This document shows, one piece after another, positions 41,327-50,930 of a stretch of 63,725 nucleotides of DNA. The notes under the pieces are model-generated. The model saw only the letters and a program-made list of their open reading frames with translations. It was not told where the DNA came from and ran no database searches. The stretch comes from Chromatiales bacterium (GTDB lineage Bacteria; Pseudomonadota; Gammaproteobacteria; Thiohalomonadales; Thiohalomonadaceae). The stretch's first letter is position 1; every line of letters begins with the position of its first letter. The translations under genes were made by a program, and so were the position numbers. The stretch is from NCBI GenBank assembly GCA_029879245.1, contig JAOUQQ010000003.1, positions 1 through 63,725 of the forward strand, given 5' to 3'.

Positions 41327-42391
41327 ATGTCTGAACTGAAAAACGATCGTTTCCTTCGCGCCCTGCTGAAAGAGCCGGTAGACGTCACCCCGGTGTGGAT
41401 GATGCGCCAGGCGGGCCGCTACCTGCCCGAGTACAAGGCGACCCGCGCCAGGGCCGGCAGCTTCATGGACCTCTGCATGAACCCGGAGCTGGCCTGTGAG
41501 GTGACGATCCAGCCGCTTGACCGTTACCCCCTCGACGCCGCGATCCTCTTCTCCGACATCCTCACCATCCCCGACGCGATGGGTCTGCAACTGCGCTTCG
41601 CCGAGGGAGAGGGGCCGATCTTCGACAAGCCGGTGCGCACCGAGGCCGATGTAAACAATCTGCCGGTGCCCGACCCGGAGGATAGCCTCAAGTACGTGAT
41701 GGATGCAGTACGCACCATCCGTCGCGAGCTCGACGGCCGGGTGCCGCTCATCGGCTTCTCCGGCTCCCCCTGGACCCTGGCTACCTATATGGTCGAGGGT
41801 GGCACCTCGAAGGACTTCGCCAAGGTGAAGGGGATGATGTACGACCGCCCCGACCTGATGCACAAGCTGCTCGACACCACCGCACAGTCGGTGATCAGCT
41901 ACCTCAACGCCCAGGTCGCCGCCGGTGCCCAGGCGCTGATGATCTTCGACACCTGGGGCGGCTCCCTCACCCCGCGTGACTACCGCGAGTTCTCCCTGGG
42001 CTACATGCAGCAGATCGTCGAGGGGCTGACCCGCGAGGCGGAGGGGCGCAGGGTGCCGGTGATCCTCTTCACCAAGGGCGGTGGCCAGTGGCTGGAGGCG
42101 ATGGCCGCGACCGGCTGTGATGGTCTTGGCCTCGACTGGACCACCGATATAGGTGAGGCGCGCAAGCGTGTCGGGGACAAGGTGGCGATGCAGGGCAATA
42201 TGGACCCGAGCGTGCTCTACGCCTCGCCGGAGCGGATTAAGCAGGAGGTCGCCTCAATTCTGGAGTCCTACGGCACGGGATCCGGCCATGTCTTTAACCT
42301 CGGTCATGGCATCCACCAGCACGTCGACCCGGAGCACGCCGGGGCCTTCGTCGAGGCGGTGCATGAGCTGAGCGCCAAATATCATCAGTAA
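41327..42391 (+). CDS. hemE: Uroporphyrinogen decarboxylase
   Basis: HemE converts uroporphyrinogen III to coproporphyrinogen III in heme synthesis. It has the motifs [64 protein letters not shown] and [15 protein letters not shown]. The ATG at 41327 with AGGAA upstream gives 354 residues, the usual length; a frame from 41285 adds an unsupported leader. Codon bias is similar to gltBD. Confidence 0.97.
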   Translation: MSELKNDRFLRALLKEPVDVTPVWMMRQAGRYLPEYKATRARAGSFMDLCMNPELACEVTIQPLDRYPLDAAILFSDILTIPDAMGLQLRFAEGEGPIFDKPVRTEADVNNLPVPDPEDSLKYVMDAVRTIRRELDGRVPLIGFSGSPWTLATYMVEGGTSKDFAKVKGMMYDRPDLMHKLLDTTAQSVISYLNAQVAAGAQALMIFDTWGGSLTPRDYREFSLGYMQQIVEGLTREAEGRRVPVILFTKGGGQWLEAMAATGCDGLGLDWTTDIGEARKRVGDKVAMQGNMDPSVLYASPERIKQEVASILESYGTGSGHVFNLGHGIHQHVDPEHAGAFVEAVHELSAKYHQ

Positions 42392-42571
42392 AAGCCAATT
42401 TCACTACGACTCGATGGTGTGGGTCGCAGTGATTACCACGCCCTTTCACGACACACCGTAACGCCAGGTAGATATCGCCACTCTAAAAACCACTGTTTTT
42501 TAAGTGAATAATTTGATAGCGTTTGCGAAGAGAGTGAGTCATCAGACCTACAATAAAGATAGATAAACACT

Positions 42572-43513
42572 ATGGATAATAGCAGCAAGAATCGTGGGGA
42601 TATATCCATCATCGTGGTGGATGACATGAAGTTTAACTGCGAATTTATTCGTAAGAGCTTGCAAAACGAAGGGTATAACGACGTCAGGGTTGCGATCAGT
42701 GCTCGAGAGGCATTACAGCAACTGGAGGAGCGCCAGGCGGAGGTATTGCTGGCTGACTGGGTGATGCCGGAGATGGATGGACTGGAGCTGACCGACAGGG
42801 TGCGGCAGATAGATGAAGAAAAAAACCACTATACTTGTGTTGTTTTGCTAACGGCAAGGGACGACATCGATTCGGTTATCGAGGCCTTTGATAGAGGGGT
42901 GGATGATTATCTGACCAAACCACCAAACAAGCAGGAACTGGCGGCCCGGATCTATGCCGCAGGGAGAATGGCCTGCCTGCAGAATGGTCTTCTTGATGCA
43001 ATGAAGACACTGAGAGAGAGTTATGAGGGACGGGTGACCATCGATCAGGCTACCGGACTTGGTAATCGCCTCGATGCGGAGCGTCGCTTCAGTGAGCTGG
43101 TCGAGATGGTTGAGTCGCGAGGTGGAGCAGCGTGCTGTGGATTTTTCAGTCTTAACAACAGTGAAGGATTGCTGGCCGAGTATGGTGAATCTGCCTACAT
43201 TGAAGTGCTTAAAAGCATTGCTACCCGACTGAGTCGTGCAATACGCCCCAATGATGTGGTTGCGCGCATCTCCGATGCGGAGTTTGTCGTTGGCATGTAT
43301 TATCACGATGAAGAGCAGCTAAGAAGCAAAACCTATAAACGCATTCTGCAATCGATTAATCTGCGACCAATAAAAACATCACGTGGCTTTATCACGATTA
43401 GCGGATCAATGGCTGTCAGTTGTTGTACCAAGAAAAATTTTTACAGTAGTGCAGAGGATTTGATAGCGGCTGCGGCTGAGAGGCTATCTAAAGACACGAG
43501 TGAAAGTACATAA
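42572..43513 (+). CDS. Response regulator with degenerate GGDEF domain
   Basis: This is a two-domain cytosolic protein of 313 residues. The receiver (about 10-130) is intact: VVDD, phospho-acceptor Asp62 in LADWVMPEMDG, and Lys116 in YLTKPPNK. The second domain begins DQATGLGNRLDAERRFSELV, which is GGDEF-like, but the signature is SDAEF (residues 234-238), so cyclase activity is unlikely. It could be a receptor or scaffold. It is followed at 60 bp by the binding lipoprotein and the GGDEF-EAL gene, which suggests one signalling unit. Confidence 0.9.
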   Translation: MDNSSKNRGDISIIVVDDMKFNCEFIRKSLQNEGYNDVRVAISAREALQQLEERQAEVLLADWVMPEMDGLELTDRVRQIDEEKNHYTCVVLLTARDDIDSVIEAFDRGVDDYLTKPPNKQELAARIYAAGRMACLQNGLLDAMKTLRESYEGRVTIDQATGLGNRLDAERRFSELVEMVESRGGAACCGFFSLNNSEGLLAEYGESAYIEVLKSIATRLSRAIRPNDVVARISDAEFVVGMYYHDEEQLRSKTYKRILQSINLRPIKTSRGFITISGSMAVSCCTKKNFYSSAEDLIAAAAERLSKDTSEST

Positions 43514-43573
43514 CTAGCAGACAGCACCGCCACTGAGTGGCGCTATAGAAAATTAAATCAAGATTTGATCACG

Positions 43574-44569
43574 ATGGTTCGCCTTATCCCCCTCTTGTTT
43601 GTATTTCTGTTTCTCATACAGGCCTGTGGTACGGCACCAAAACCTCGAATAGAACCAGAAATTCCCAAAGAGGTTGAAAAAGAGGAGCCACAGGAGATAA
43701 CGATTAAGAAAACTGCCAGGCCACCTGTGATCATCCTGCTAAGTGAGATGATCCCGGCCTACCAGCAGGTTGCCGATGAACTGGTGCGAATACTCCCTGA
43801 TAACACCATAGTGGTGCTGCTGGCGAGTGAGGCTGCTGAGCGGGAGACGCAGCGCAAACTGATGCGCCAGGAGGGATATCAGCAATTTGTGGCGATCGGA
43901 CTTGAGGCTGCACAGATTGCTAAATCGGTAGCGGGAGCAGAGGATGAGGTGGTCTTCTGTCAGGTCTTTAACCATCGCCTACATAATATTGCCGGGCCGA
44001 TGAGTAAGGGGGTAGGGGCATTGCCTGGGGGTAGTGAACTGTTTAAACAGTGGCGTAGCATGTCGCCAGGTTTGAAACGAGTTTTGGTAATGACCGGTAG
44101 CGATCTGGATGAGGTAATCAGCCTTGCAACTGAGCAGGCGAAAGAGCAAGGAATTGAGCTGGTACACAGGGTGGTCGAGAACGATAAGGTATTGCTCTTT
44201 ACCTACAAAGAGATGGCAAGCGCTGTAGATGGGATATGGTTGCTGCCGGATAACCGTATTCTGAGTGGGCGCACTATCCGCGATGTACTCGCGTTTAGTG
44301 TGCGTAATGGCAAGCAGGTAGCGGCATTTAGTGACGAAATTTTCCGCCTCGGTGCGTTATTGAGTGTAAAGAGTAAATCCACAGAGATTGCAGGGAAAGT
44401 GGTTCATCGTCTTGATGAGGCATACCAGGCTAAGGGTTTTCCGGGGCCTGAGCTGGTACTATTAGAACATGCCTCAATCAAAGTTAACGATGTCGCGGCA
44501 AAACGCTATAATATTAAGTATATAGAGAATAAGGAGTTAACCGATAATGCTGAGGGAGTGGCTGAATAG
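43574..44569 (+). CDS. ABC_sub_bind-type lipoprotein
   Basis: This 331-residue exported lipoprotein has a lipobox (IQAC) at about residue 17, an acidic/basic linker (EPEIPKEVEKEEPQEITIKK) and two lobes resembling the ABC_sub_bind family: VVLLASEAAERETQRKLM, RVLVMTGSDLDEVISLA, and the C-terminal WLLPDNRILSGRTIRDVLAF and GALLSVKSKSTEIAGKVV. These align with LLPDSSVVNRKTI and GALMSAHTS of the periplasmic protein at 9309. No transporter genes are nearby. It ends 23 bp inside the following GGDEF-EAL gene. The inferred role is a sensory input. A TTG at 43565 is an alternative start. Confidence 0.8.
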   Translation: MVRLIPLLFVFLFLIQACGTAPKPRIEPEIPKEVEKEEPQEITIKKTARPPVIILLSEMIPAYQQVADELVRILPDNTIVVLLASEAAERETQRKLMRQEGYQQFVAIGLEAAQIAKSVAGAEDEVVFCQVFNHRLHNIAGPMSKGVGALPGGSELFKQWRSMSPGLKRVLVMTGSDLDEVISLATEQAKEQGIELVHRVVENDKVLLFTYKEMASAVDGIWLLPDNRILSGRTIRDVLAFSVRNGKQVAAFSDEIFRLGALLSVKSKSTEIAGKVVHRLDEAYQAKGFPGPELVLLEHASIKVNDVAAKRYNIKYIENKELTDNAEGVAE

Positions 44570-46754
44570 AGCAAGCGAGCATTTAAACACGCTGTCAGAC
44601 AGGGTGCTTCCCTCTTTTTGTGTACATTTAGTAAAACGTTCCCCTACATCCCTTGCCAGTCGCATACTTGCTCTGCAGATCCTCTGGGCACTGCTCTTCG
44701 GCATGCTCATCATATCTGTACTGTGGTGGGGTTCAAGCAGGGTGATTGAGGGGAGTTTCGAAAGGCAGGCAGAGGGGTGGATCAATAAGCTGGATGAACT
44801 GGCCACACCACTATATACCTCTGAAGACAAAAGCTATTTTCATGAGACGGTTGATTATCTGAGAAACTTTCCTGAGGTTGCCAGTGTCCAGTACTACACT
44901 GCACAGGGAGATGAGATGGTTGCCGAATATTATCGTAACGGCGACCCGGAAGGTAAGCAGACGGCGTTTCGCCATAGCAGTAAAGAGCTGGCCGAACTGA
45001 TGATTACTGATAGGGATAGCAAACCTCAGCTACTCCACAATGGCGACGCGAGTTCGATCTTTCATATCAGCGAACCGATCTGGATAAAGTCGGTTGCCAG
45101 TAATGGGATGTTTGACTTCTCGCTGGATGAACCAGAAGAGGAGACGATTAAGGTTATTGGAGTTTTGCGAGTAGGTTTGGACTATTCACGGTATCAACGT
45201 GATCTTGAAAGTATGGTGTTATGGGGAAGTGCGTTAATTATTTTTCTGTTGGTAATTGCGGCGTACATCGGGCGTATATTAATCCGCTGGGCGTTGCGGC
45301 CGCTACGACAGCTGGAGGAGCCGCTAAATCGCCTAGCAAACGGGGAAACGGATGTTGAGGTGGTCAGCAGCGGCGACCGTGAGATAGTACAAATCGCCAA
45401 AGTACTAAACACAACTATCGGGGCGCTTCGCGAGCATGACGAAACTCTTCGCCGTATGGCCAATCACGATCCGCTCACGGGGCTGATTAATCGCAACTAT
45501 TTTCAGGAACAGCTTGAACTGGAGCTAAAGCGTATTGGCCGGGACGGAGGTAGCAGTGCCCTGTTCTTTATCGATCTGGATCGCTTCAAGTTTATTAATG
45601 ATACCTACGGCCATGCCGCCGGTGATCGTCTTCTGGTGGCGGTCTCCAATTTGCTCAAACATCGTATGCGAGAGGGTGATCTGATAGGGCGCTTTGGCGG
45701 TGATGAGTTTGTGGCTCTGGTTCATCGTGTCGATCGCAAACAGGCAGGTGAGGTGGCAGCGGATCTGATTCGCCTGATGCAGGAGTTTAAATTTCACGAG
45801 GCAGGAGACACACTTCACATCCAGTTTAGTGTTGGAGTCACAGTATTTGATAATGCATTGTTGACCGCGCACGATGTCCTCCTGCAGGCCGATGCGGCAG
45901 TACATGAAGCCAAAAATTACGGGCGTAACTGTTTTCAGATCTATGAATCATCTGAAGACAATAAAGTAATTGCGCATGATTATGGCTGGCACGAACGCAT
46001 CACCCGTGTACTGGAGGAGCAGAGTTTAATTCTCTACTATCAACCCCTAATGACATTGGGCGACGCTGTTGAAAGGGTATGTGAGGTATTGTTACGCATG
46101 CCTGATGGAAAGCAGAATCTACTAATTCCAGCCGCCTTTTTCCCGGCGGCAGAGCGTTTTGGTCTGATGGCTGAGGTGGATCGTCAGGTAATTCGCAAGG
46201 CAGCACAGTGGCTAACCAGCCTGAGTGAAAAGGATGTTGTGTTGTCAATAAATCTCTCTTTCCAGAGTTTTGAAGAGAAGCAGCAGCTGGATGAATATCT
46301 GGTAGAAATTTTTTCTGAATTTGACATCAATCCGCGACAGTTTATCTTCGAAATTGATGAGGCCGTAGCAGTACGTCACAGTGAAAAGGTGCGTCCCCTG
46401 ATGGAAAAGATCAACAATCTGGGGTGCCAGTTTGCTGTTGATAATTTCGGTGCTGGCTATGCGTCATTTAACTACCTGAAGCACTGTCCTGTGCACAGGT
46501 TGAATATTGATCGGATGTTGATTGAGAATCTTGCGCAGGAGCCTGTCCATCAGATTATTGTCAGGGCAATCGTTGAGGCGGCACATGCGTTAGGCAAGCA
46601 GACTGTGGCCAAATATGTACAGGATGACCTCTCTCTACGGCTACTGAAACAGTTTGGCGTAGATTATGCGCAGGGCAACTTTCTTTGTGAGGCGCTACCA
46701 GTGAAGGAGAAGAGTTCGCCAGAGCTTTCTGTGGTAAGGGGCGGCCTCTCCTAG
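44547..46754 (+). CDS. Membrane GGDEF-EAL protein with intact cyclase and degraded EAL domain
   Basis: This 735-residue inner-membrane protein has a first helix (about 38-62), a periplasmic sensor loop (about 65-222), a second helix (about 223-245) and a HAMP-like stretch. The GGDEF domain (about 300-465) has the intact signature GGDEF 384-388 and an allosteric I-site RxxD (Arg375-Asp378). The EAL domain (about 480-725) reads EVL at 513-515, keeps Asn569, Glu602 and Asp632, but has Asn633 for the second Asp, Asn653 for the catalytic Lys and Lys689 for Glu. It is therefore a likely c-di-GMP synthase with a non-hydrolysing EAL module. It overlaps the lipoprotein gene by 23 bp. Confidence 0.9.
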   Translation: MLREWLNRASEHLNTLSDRVLPSFCVHLVKRSPTSLASRILALQILWALLFGMLIISVLWWGSSRVIEGSFERQAEGWINKLDELATPLYTSEDKSYFHETVDYLRNFPEVASVQYYTAQGDEMVAEYYRNGDPEGKQTAFRHSSKELAELMITDRDSKPQLLHNGDASSIFHISEPIWIKSVASNGMFDFSLDEPEEETIKVIGVLRVGLDYSRYQRDLESMVLWGSALIIFLLVIAAYIGRILIRWALRPLRQLEEPLNRLANGETDVEVVSSGDREIVQIAKVLNTTIGALREHDETLRRMANHDPLTGLINRNYFQEQLELELKRIGRDGGSSALFFIDLDRFKFINDTYGHAAGDRLLVAVSNLLKHRMREGDLIGRFGGDEFVALVHRVDRKQAGEVAADLIRLMQEFKFHEAGDTLHIQFSVGVTVFDNALLTAHDVLLQADAAVHEAKNYGRNCFQIYESSEDNKVIAHDYGWHERITRVLEEQSLILYYQPLMTLGDAVERVCEVLLRMPDGKQNLLIPAAFFPAAERFGLMAEVDRQVIRKAAQWLTSLSEKDVVLSINLSFQSFEEKQQLDEYLVEIFSEFDINPRQFIFEIDEAVAVRHSEKVRPLMEKINNLGCQFAVDNFGAGYASFNYLKHCPVHRLNIDRMLIENLAQEPVHQIIVRAIVEAAHALGKQTVAKYVQDDLSLRLLKQFGVDYAQGNFLCEALPVKEKSSPELSVVRGGLS

Positions 46755-47710
46755 CCGAAGATAGCACGAAAGCGTGACAGAAAGAGGTCGTAATCGCTGG
46801 CTACCAGCTCATTAATTCCAGCCGCCGCCTGCCGCCCACCACCGTTGGGAAACTCCCGACACAGCAGATCGGCTCCTTGCTTAGTCTGTAGTGGTGCGCG
46901 CACGCTGACGCGGAAGTTGCCGTTCTCCATCTGCGTAAGGATGGCGTGGGCCCTGTCCGGATAGACCCGCGCCAGCAGGTTGCTATAGACACCACTAACC
47001 CGCCGCGCCCACGGCTCGTCCGGCATGATAAAGAGTGCCGTTCTCTCATTACTCGCCTCGGGTTTAAGTGATTCGGCACGCCCCATGTCATCGTGATAAC
47101 CGGCATGGAGTGTCTGGTACGCCTCTTCACTGGCGATGAATTCAAGCGGGTCATGGTAGAGGCGCATCACTCGGGCCAGTGCCTCGGGGTGAAAGTGCAG
47201 ATCCTCAATCTCCATTCCGTAGCCGTTATAGTTGATACAGGTGCCCAGTTCGCTCAGGGCACCGAGTTGCTCTGCATCGAGTCCAAGCGGCTTTGCGGCG
47301 CGTCTTGCAGCATCATGGAAGTTGTCACCAAAGGCACCGACTACTGCCCAGCCGAGATAGCTCCCGCCAATCGCCTGATTGACGATCAGGCTGGTGCAGG
47401 TCTCGGGGGAGGGGTCGATGGTGGTTTTAAGATTCGGGTGCTGCGAGATCTCACCAGCAAAGTGGTGATCGTAATACTCAATCGCACACCCAATATTGAG
47501 TAGACGCTGAAGATCCTCACGATTCTTGTCGAGTGAGACATCAAGCACCGTGATGGTATCACCCGCCTCACCCTCGATTCTCTTCAACAGGGAGATGTCA
47601 CGTTTGACCCCGGTGATCAGCGTCGCTCCGCGAACGGGTTGATGCAGTCGGATCTGTTGCAGGGCGCAGAGGCCATCGGCATCGCCGTTAAAGACATCGT
47701 AGTGGCTCAT
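46751..47710 (-). CDS. DHH-family phosphoesterase
   Basis: This 319-residue cytosolic protein has DVFNGDADGLCALQQIRLHQ (motif I), VLDVSLDKN (motif II), YYDHHFAG (DHH motif) and the C-terminal GGGRQAAAGINEL (DHHA1-like). The family includes RecJ-like nucleases, nano-RNases and cyclic-dinucleotide phosphodiesterases. Without a CBS, GGDEF or PAS region this resembles the compact NrnA-like class, but no substrate can be assigned. Its 3' end overlaps that of the GGDEF-EAL gene by 4 bp (convergent). Confidence 0.87.
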   Translation of the reverse strand: MSHYDVFNGDADGLCALQQIRLHQPVRGATLITGVKRDISLLKRIEGEAGDTITVLDVSLDKNREDLQRLLNIGCAIEYYDHHFAGEISQHPNLKTTIDPSPETCTSLIVNQAIGGSYLGWAVVGAFGDNFHDAARRAAKPLGLDAEQLGALSELGTCINYNGYGMEIEDLHFHPEALARVMRLYHDPLEFIASEEAYQTLHAGYHDDMGRAESLKPEASNERTALFIMPDEPWARRVSGVYSNLLARVYPDRAHAILTQMENGNFRVSVRAPLQTKQGADLLCREFPNGGGRQAAAGINELVASDYDLFLSRFRAIFG

Positions 47711-47776
47711 GGAAAAGACCTGTTATTTTTCTCAGTTAAGTGGGACATTAGGGCCAACGAGGCGACAAGTCAAACC

Positions 47777-49429
47777 CTACTGCAGCATGGCTTTTCCCTC
47801 CACGCGAGGGTCACTGGCGGCGCTGACCACGCCACTTCGGGTGTCCCAGTGCACCGCCTGCATATTGCCCCATTTGGAGTCTGAAACCTTGAGTTGGTGC
47901 CCCAGTTTCTGCAACTGCATAACCTGTTCTGACGAGAGGGCTCCCGATTCATAAAACAGGAGATCGGGCAGGTACTGATGGTGGATACGTGGGCGGTTGA
48001 CCCACGCATCAACCCCCTTGCCATCGAAGTGTTCGAGCATCCCCAGTAGTACCATGGTAATTATGCGGCTGCCACCGGGGGTGCCGAGTATCGCGACCCC
48101 GTCGGGGCCGGTGACAAAACTCGGTGACATGCTGGAGAGCATCCGTTTGCCTGGGGCGATGGCATTGGCCTCTGCCCCCACCAGGCCGTAGGCATTGGGG
48201 GTGCCCGGTTTGGCGGAAAAGTCATCCATCTCGTCGTTGAGTAGTACGCCTGTACTACCTGCGACAAAACCGGAGCCGAAGGGGTAGTTGATACTGAGTG
48301 TGGCGGCGACGTAGTTGCCCTCCCTGTCTAGAATAGAGAAGTGGGTGGTGTCGCTCCCCCCCTCGGGAGCGCCGTATCCGGGAAGGGTCGTGCTGGGTGT
48401 TGCCCTGTTTCGATCGATTCCAGCGGTAAGTGTTTTGGCGTGCTCCTCGGAGATAAGGCGCTCTACTGGAACAGAAACAAAGTCGCTATCCCCCAGATAG
48501 TGTGCACGGTCGCGGTAGGCACGGCGCATCGCCTCGACCAGCAGGTGGGTGCGCTCAGGCTCTTTGGCTTTCGCATAGTCGAGTTCATCGAGGATATTGA
48601 GCGTGGTGATGAGGGCCACCCCGCCGGAGGAGGGGGGCGGTACGCTGGTGATGGTGTAGTCACCATAGCTGGCCTTCAGTGGCTCGCGTTCGATGACCAT
48701 ATAGCTCGCCAGATCTTCCATGCTCCAGATACCGCCATTGGCCTGCACGGCCTTTACCATTTCCTGTGCCACATCGCCGCGATAGAAGCCATCGGCCCCC
48801 TGATGGGCCAGCGCCTCAAGGGTAGTGGCAAGGCGGGGCTGTTTGATGAGATGGCCAGGCTCCGGTACCTCACCACCCTGCAGAAAGATCGCCGCGGCCT
48901 CGGGCGAGGCGTTAAGTGCCTCCCTTCGCCACTCGGCCATCTTGCGGTAGTGGGGGGTGACGGCAAAGCCCTCTCGGGCATACTGGATGGCAGGGGCAAG
49001 GCTCTTACTTAGTGACAGCCTGCCATACCGTTTACTAATGTGGGCCAGTGCGGCGGGCTCTCCCGGAATGCCAGCGGCGAGCGGGCCGTCCATCGAGAGG
49101 CCGGGGATGATCTCGCCCCGCTCATTGAGATACATATCCCGATGGGCCTTGCCGGGGGCAGTCTCGCGTCCATCGACCATCACCTCATAACCATCCTTGC
49201 GGTGCAGTAGCCAAAAACCGCCACCGCCGATGCCGGAACTATAGGGCTCGACCACCGCCAGCACCGCACTCACCGCTACCGCGGCATCAAAGGCGTTTCC
49301 GCCACTGGCGAGAATCTGCTGCCCAGCTTCGGTCGCCAACGGGTGGGCGGTGGCTATGGCGCTTTTGTTGGGGGTGGCGGCAAAGAGCAGGGAGGGAAGC
49401 AGGAGCAGGGGGAGTAAGAGGCGACGCAT
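47777..49429 (-). CDS. ggt: Gamma-glutamyltransferase (glutathione hydrolase)
   Basis: This periplasmic Ntn-hydrolase cleaves the gamma-glutamyl bond of glutathione. A signal peptide (MRRLLLPLLLLPSLLFAA) precedes the large subunit. Self-cleavage is expected before Thr361 in GGSDTTHFSILDREGNYVAA, giving the small subunit. Substrate motifs are VEPYSSGIGGGGFWL, MLSSMSPSFV and GTPGGSRIITMV. At 550 residues it is normal. It lies on the strand and in the order (ggt, ferredoxin, coaD) that I recall from Pseudomonas. Confidence 0.95.
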   Translation of the reverse strand: MRRLLLPLLLLPSLLFAATPNKSAIATAHPLATEAGQQILASGGNAFDAAVAVSAVLAVVEPYSSGIGGGGFWLLHRKDGYEVMVDGRETAPGKAHRDMYLNERGEIIPGLSMDGPLAAGIPGEPAALAHISKRYGRLSLSKSLAPAIQYAREGFAVTPHYRKMAEWRREALNASPEAAAIFLQGGEVPEPGHLIKQPRLATTLEALAHQGADGFYRGDVAQEMVKAVQANGGIWSMEDLASYMVIEREPLKASYGDYTITSVPPPSSGGVALITTLNILDELDYAKAKEPERTHLLVEAMRRAYRDRAHYLGDSDFVSVPVERLISEEHAKTLTAGIDRNRATPSTTLPGYGAPEGGSDTTHFSILDREGNYVAATLSINYPFGSGFVAGSTGVLLNDEMDDFSAKPGTPNAYGLVGAEANAIAPGKRMLSSMSPSFVTGPDGVAILGTPGGSRIITMVLLGMLEHFDGKGVDAWVNRPRIHHQYLPDLLFYESGALSSEQVMQLQKLGHQLKVSDSKWGNMQAVHWDTRSGVVSAASDPRVEGKAMLQ

Positions 49430-49483
49430 GAGATGGTTCCGTTTCGAGTGTAGGGCTATAGAGTAGGGCAGGATGGAGGCAAT

Positions 49484-49508
49484 AAAAAAGGCCCCGCAGG
49501 GCCTTTTT
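49484..49508. terminator. Intrinsic terminator between ferredoxin gene and ggt
   Basis: The symmetrical sequence AAAAAAGGCCC CGCA GGGCCTTTTT forms a 10-bp stem with A on one side and T on the other, so it can act on either strand. It lies 16 bp after the ferredoxin stop on the minus strand and would end the ferredoxin transcript before ggt. Confidence 0.88.
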
Positions 49509-49523
49509 AACCAGGTGAGAAAG

Positions 49524-49808
<285 letters not shown>

Positions 49809-49822
49809 CTAGCCGCGGTATA

Positions 49823-50308
<486 letters not shown>

Positions 50309-50342
50309 TTACTGGCAACTAGTGAGATCATAGCACAGGGCG

Positions 50343-50930
50343 CTATGCAGACACGCTGCGCCTCGCCAGTGCGTAGATCACCTGCCCCGCCTTTTTGCTG
50401 CGGGTTAGCTCCCACCCGTCGGGCAGGTGTGGCTCCCCCAGCTCCAGTTCCACCTCAATGTAGATGCGGGCATCGGTAGCCAACCAGCCGTCACGACAGA
50501 GACGTTCCAGGGCGGGCTGTAACAGTGACTGACGAAAGGGGGGGTCGAGAAAGACGATATCGAAAGTGTGCGGTTCACCCGCCAGGTAGGAGAGGGCATC
50601 AAGGTGAAGGACCGAACCACGTTGATCCTGTAACAGGGCGAGGTTAGCCCTGAGTGACTCGACCGCCTGCCGTTCACGCTCGATGAAGGTGACCGCAGCG
50701 GCCCCTCGGGAGAGGGCCTCCAGCCCCAGGGCCCCGCTGCCGGCAAAGAGGTCGAGGCAGCGGGCGCCGTGGATCACCGGGGCGAGCCAGTTAAAGAGGG
50801 TCTCACGCACCCGGTCGGTGGTGGGGCGCAAACCATCCACATCGGGGAAGCCGAGTTTACGCCCGCGCCACTCGCCGCCAATAATGCGCAGCTGGTTGCC
50901 AGCGGGGCGCTTAGTTGTTCTCTTCGCCAA
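50343..50930 (-). CDS. rsmD: 16S rRNA (guanine(966)-N2)-methyltransferase RsmD
   Basis: RsmD methylates G966 of 16S rRNA using SAM. It has RIIGGEWRGRKLGFPD, RPTTDRVRETLFNWL, the SAM site CLDLFAGSGALGLEALSRGA and the catalytic DPPF in IVFLDPPFRQSLL. It is 195 residues. Its start overlaps the end of the M16 gene by 20 bp. Confidence 0.96.
   Translation of the reverse strand: MAKRTTKRPAGNQLRIIGGEWRGRKLGFPDVDGLRPTTDRVRETLFNWLAPVIHGARCLDLFAGSGALGLEALSRGAAAVTFIERERQAVESLRANLALLQDQRGSVLHLDALSYLAGEPHTFDIVFLDPPFRQSLLQPALERLCRDGWLATDARIYIEVELELGEPHLPDGWELTRSKKAGQVIYALARRSVSA

Noticed and set aside
42392-42571. Promoter for the regulator/lipoprotein/GGDEF-EAL operon
   Set aside because: TACAAT near 42549 could be a -10 box, but no acceptable -35 is at the right distance, so it is not listed.
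47733-47741. CAGTTAAGT, matching the core of the inverted repeat near 61138
   Set aside because: Only nine bases agree, and the following bases diverge from the repeat arms, so chance is the simpler explanation.
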